DNA of 34,949 nucleotides from Dysgonamonadaceae bacterium (GTDB lineage: Bacteria; Bacteroidota; Bacteroidia; Bacteroidales; Dysgonomonadaceae). The stretch is from positions 1-34,949 of the forward strand of contig JARKPE010000061.1 in NCBI GenBank assembly GCA_029975415.1, in the 5' to 3' direction. The notes below the pieces were generated by a model. That model worked only from the letters and a program-made list of their open reading frames with translations, did not search any database and was not told where the DNA came from. Shown in pieces: positions 31,853 to 34,949 of this stretch. The translations under genes were made by a program, and so were the position numbers. How positions within the stretch are numbered: position 1 is the stretch's first letter; each line of letters opens with the position of its first letter.

Positions 31853-33988
31853 TCATTGTTTATCTTTTGTTTCAGAAATGATGTTTCCTCCTTCCGAAGT
31901 ATTTGATTCAGCGCCCATATCATTGGCTTCGGACGTTTGATTTTGATCGGGTGCTGCTATGGTGGTGTTGTCTTCAGCAGGCTGCTGTTGAGGTTTGCTC
32001 CCGACCGTGATGTTATCTTTCGTTTTGTTAGTGACATTGTTCACTTGCAATATTTCTTGCGATCGCGATACCCATGGGCGTTTGCCAAAAATTCGTTCCA
32101 GATCTTCGGCGAAAAGAATTTCTTTTTCGAGTAATATTGAAGCGAGCTGCTGATGTCCTTCACGATGCTCCAACAATATCGATTTTGCACGTTCATATTG
32201 TTCGGATATCATAGCTTTGGCTTCGCTGTCTATCAATTCGGCAGTCGATTCGCTGTAAGGTTTCGAAAAAGTATATTCTTGTCCGGTTGAGTCGTAGTAA
32301 CTCAGATTGGGTAGTTTTTCGCTCATTCCCATATATATGATCATCGCATAAGCTTGTTTGGTCACACGTTCCAAATCGTTCATCGCACCGGACGATATTT
32401 TACCGACAAATACTTCTTCAGCTGCTCGTCCTCCCAGCAAGGCGCACATTTCGTCGAGCATTTGGTCTTTGGTGCTTATTTGCCGCTCTTCGGGAAGATA
32501 CCAAGCAGCACCGAGCGCTTTTCCGCGAGGGACTATAGTAACTTTCACCAATGGATTGGCATGTTCGAGAAACCAGCTGAGTGTGGCGTGTCCGGCCTCG
32601 TGGATGGCTATCGATTTTTTTTCATCCTGAGTGATGATTTTATTCTTTTTCTCCAGTCCGCCGATGATGCGGTCTACCGCATCAAGAAAATCTTCTTTTT
32701 GAACGAACTTCTTGCTCTTTCGGGCGGCAATAAGTGCTGCTTCGTTGCACACATTGGCGATGTCTGCTCCTGAAAATCCGGGAGTTTGACGGGCGAGAAA
32801 TTCTACATCGACGGTCTCGTCGATTTTGATTGGTCGTAAATGTACTTTGAATATTTCGATCCGATCATTTAAGTCCGGAAGTTCTACATAGATTTGACGA
32901 TCGAAACGTCCTGCACGGAGGAGCGCTTTGTCTAAAACATCGGCACGGTTTGTTGCTGCAAGAATGATAACACCGCTGTTCGATCCAAAACCGTCCATTT
33001 CGGTCAAAAGTTGATTAAGCGTGTTTTCACGCTCATCGTTCGATCCAAAGTTGGCGTTTTTGCCACGAGCGCGACCTACGGCATCTATCTCGTCGATAAA
33101 CACAATGCAAGGTGCTTTTTCTTTTGCTTGGCGAAATAAATCGCGTACACGAGACGCTCCCACACCCACAAACATTTCAACGAAATCGGATCCCGAGATA
33201 GAAAAGAATGGGACATTAGCTTCGCCTGCAACAGCTTTTGCCAGTAAGGTTTTACCCGTTCCCGGAGGACCTACAAGCAAAGCGCCCTTTGGAATTTTTC
33301 CTCCTAAGGCGGTGTAAGTGGAGGGATTCTTGAGAAATTCCACGATTTCTTGCACTTCCTGTTTGGCTTCTGACAATCCGGCAACATCTCGGAAAGTTAC
33401 CTTCACATTGGAATCTTTATCGAAGAGTTGTGCTTTAGATTTTCCGACACTAAAAATGCCTCCGCCACCACCGGCAGGTCCGCCTTGTGCCATTCTGCGC
33501 ATCCACCATATCCAGAAGACAATGAGAAAGATAAATGGGAGTGAACTAAGTATAATTCCCCAAATTTCGGATGATCTATCGAAACGGACTTCTATGTCGT
33601 ATCCTTTCTCGGCTTTCACCTTGTCAAGAAATTCGGCTGCCACTTCAGTGGATGGTATATGCACCGTTATGATAGGATTTTTATTTGCATTAGGTATCTG
33701 ATCGCCAAAAATTACTCCGACGGATTCTGACCGAACTTTTGCTTCTGCTGTTTCTTTATTACTGAAAACAACCACATTTTCGATGCGGTCTTCGTTTACG
33801 TAGCGTTGAAAATCCGACCACGATATTTCTTTTTTAGTAGTGTCGCCTCCAAAAAAATAGAGTCCCATCAAGGCCAGAAAAATGATGGTATAAATCCAAT
33901 ATGGATTAAACGGTTGCTTTGGCAAATTTCCTGCACCTTTGGGTTTGGGTGATGGTTGTTTGTTTGATTGGTTTGTATTGTTGTCCAT
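31853..33988 (-). CDS. ftsH: ATP-dependent zinc metalloprotease FtsH
   Basis: [18 protein letters not shown] (Walker A), [13 protein letters not shown] (Walker B), [23 protein letters not shown] (SRH), HEAGH (Zn site). Confidence 0.98.
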   Translation of the reverse strand: MDNNTNQSNKQPSPKPKGAGNLPKQPFNPYWIYTIIFLALMGLYFFGGDTTKKEISWSDFQRYVNEDRIENVVVFSNKETAEAKVRSESVGVIFGDQIPNANKNPIITVHIPSTEVAAEFLDKVKAEKGYDIEVRFDRSSEIWGIILSSLPFIFLIVFWIWWMRRMAQGGPAGGGGGIFSVGKSKAQLFDKDSNVKVTFRDVAGLSEAKQEVQEIVEFLKNPSTYTALGGKIPKGALLVGPPGTGKTLLAKAVAGEANVPFFSISGSDFVEMFVGVGASRVRDLFRQAKEKAPCIVFIDEIDAVGRARGKNANFGSNDERENTLNQLLTEMDGFGSNSGVIILAATNRADVLDKALLRAGRFDRQIYVELPDLNDRIEIFKVHLRPIKIDETVDVEFLARQTPGFSGADIANVCNEAALIAARKSKKFVQKEDFLDAVDRIIGGLEKKNKIITQDEKKSIAIHEAGHATLSWFLEHANPLVKVTIVPRGKALGAAWYLPEERQISTKDQMLDEMCALLGGRAAEEVFVGKISSGAMNDLERVTKQAYAMIIYMGMSEKLPNLSYYDSTGQEYTFSKPYSESTAELIDSEAKAMISEQYERAKSILLEHREGHQQLASILLEKEILFAEDLERIFGKRPWVSRSQEILQVNNVTNKTKDNITVGSKPQQQPAEDNTTIAAPDQNQTSEANDMGAESNTSEGGNIISETKDKQ

Positions 33989-34082
33989 TTGAGTGTGTAA
34001 CCTCCGGATAAAATTAATCGTTTATAATTGTTTTGTTTAGTCGGGATGAAAAAGAAACAATTTTGTAAGAAATAAGTTTAAA

Positions 34083-34439
34083 CTACAGTGACGGAATGTT
34101 TTCCAATGGAGCATCTTCCCACAAATGGTCAATATTGTAATAACTGCGCAGTTCCGGAACGAAGATATGGACAATAACTGATCCGTAATCCATTCCGATC
34201 CACTCCGATCGTTGTTTCCCTTGAATTCGCAAGGGGCTTTCCGACGTGTTTCTTTTCACTATATCTTCGATGGATTCGGCTACGGCCGAAACTTGTGTCG
34301 GAGTATTTCCTTCGCAAATCACGAAATGGTCGCAAATGGTACCGGAAATTCCTTTTAATTCGATTGTAGTGATATTTTTACCTTTCTTTTCTTGAATTCC
34401 TTCTATAATACTTTCTAATAATTCGTTTTTTTCTTTCAT
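34083..34439 (-). CDS. rsfS: Ribosome silencing factor RsfS
   Basis: MKEKNELLESIIEGIQEKKGKNITTIELKGISGTICDHFVICEGNTPTQVSAVAESIEDIVK...WIGMDYGSVIVHIFVPELRSYYNIDHLWEDAP. Likely start 34439 rather than 34517; upstream of ftsH as is common. Confidence 0.95.
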   Translation of the reverse strand: MKEKNELLESIIEGIQEKKGKNITTIELKGISGTICDHFVICEGNTPTQVSAVAESIEDIVKRNTSESPLRIQGKQRSEWIGMDYGSVIVHIFVPELRSYYNIDHLWEDAPLENIPSL

Positions 34440-34464
34440 TCGTAGTTTTAGTGAGTTAATCGTA

Positions 34465-34472
34465 CAAAGATA
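34465..34472 (-). promoter_or_regulatory. -7 box for rsfS-ftsH
   Basis: CAAAGATA on + is TATCTTTG on -, 26 nt upstream of the rsfS ATG. Confidence 0.45.
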
Positions 34473-34565
34473 TAGACTTTTTTGAGATAAATTCTTACAG
34501 AAAATCGAACTTTGCACTTTTTTTAGTAGAGAGGCAAAAATTGTGCCAAATTGTCGTGTCGAAAA

Positions 34566-34602
34566 ACAAACCCGTCGGTATTTTGATCACAGACGGGTTT
34601 GT
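34566..34602. terminator. Hairpin terminator between the DUF1080 gene and rsfS
   Basis: ACAAACCCGTC-15 nt-GACGGGTTTGT, perfect 11-bp stem immediately past the DUF1080 stop. Confidence 0.55.
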
Positions 34603-34627
34603 AAGTGCGAAACATTTTTTTATGCGA

Positions 34628-34948
34628 TTATAATGTTTTTAGTTTCAGATTTTTCCATTGCACTTTAATGCCACCGCCATCATGTATTTGAAGGGCTATT
34701 CTTCCTTGAGCCTTACCTATTTGGGCATCACTCAAGTCAACCATTTGTTCTCCGTTCAGCCATGTTTTTACGTTATCTCCTTTCACCAAAATCCGAAGCG
34801 TATTCCAATCGCCGGGTTTGAGAATATTCTCTTTTTCATCGGGAATTTGAGCGAGCCATCCTCGACCATAAGATTCGTAAATTCCACCGGTATCCATTCC
34901 TTTGGGTGCAACTTCTACTTGCCAACCGTTGATAATGAGCCCCGGTTC
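34628..34948 (-). CDS. DUF1080 (3-keto-disaccharide hydrolase-like) protein, C-terminal part, truncated by the window edge
   Basis: Open frame runs to the edge: EPGLIINGWQVEVAPKGMDTGGIYESYGRGWLAQIPDEKENILKPGDWNTLRILVKGDNVKTWLNGEQMVDL...GRIALQIHDGGGIKVQWKNLKLKTL. Confidence 0.88.
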   Translation of the reverse strand, partial: EPGLIINGWQVEVAPKGMDTGGIYESYGRGWLAQIPDEKENILKPGDWNTLRILVKGDNVKTWLNGEQMVDLSDAQIGKAQGRIALQIHDGGGIKVQWKNLKLKTL

Positions 34949-34949
34949 G

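Overview
Chromosomal window from a Bacteroidetes/Bacteroidales-type bacterium, judged from TAnnTTTG -7-like boxes, an S46 dipeptidyl-peptidase, nqrABCDEF and SLBB/Wzz export genes. It is mostly ordinary core and metabolic gene content: ligA; a divergent AraC / aldehyde-reductase cluster; glutaminase; a DPP11-type S46 peptidase; a membrane pyrophosphatase followed by the complete Na+-NQR operon; a polysaccharide export pair; rsfS-ftsH; and the edge of a DUF1080 gene. The most unusual locus is about 10.1-11.24 kb. There, two ~337-bp direct repeats packed with alternating CCTACGG/CCGTAGG mini-palindromes abut a decayed IS200/RAYT-like HUH transposase, and the repeat homology runs into the transposase stop codon. 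Other items worth checking are a T8-tract frameshift that separates a signal peptide from its outer-membrane-like protein (134-1208), a possible small RNA between hppA and nqrA, intercistronic hairpins, and a YqhC/YqhD/DkgA-like redox cluster. No tRNA, rRNA or CRISPR array was found. No clearly new multi-gene system is proven here; the repeat/transposase locus is the best candidate for something under-described.
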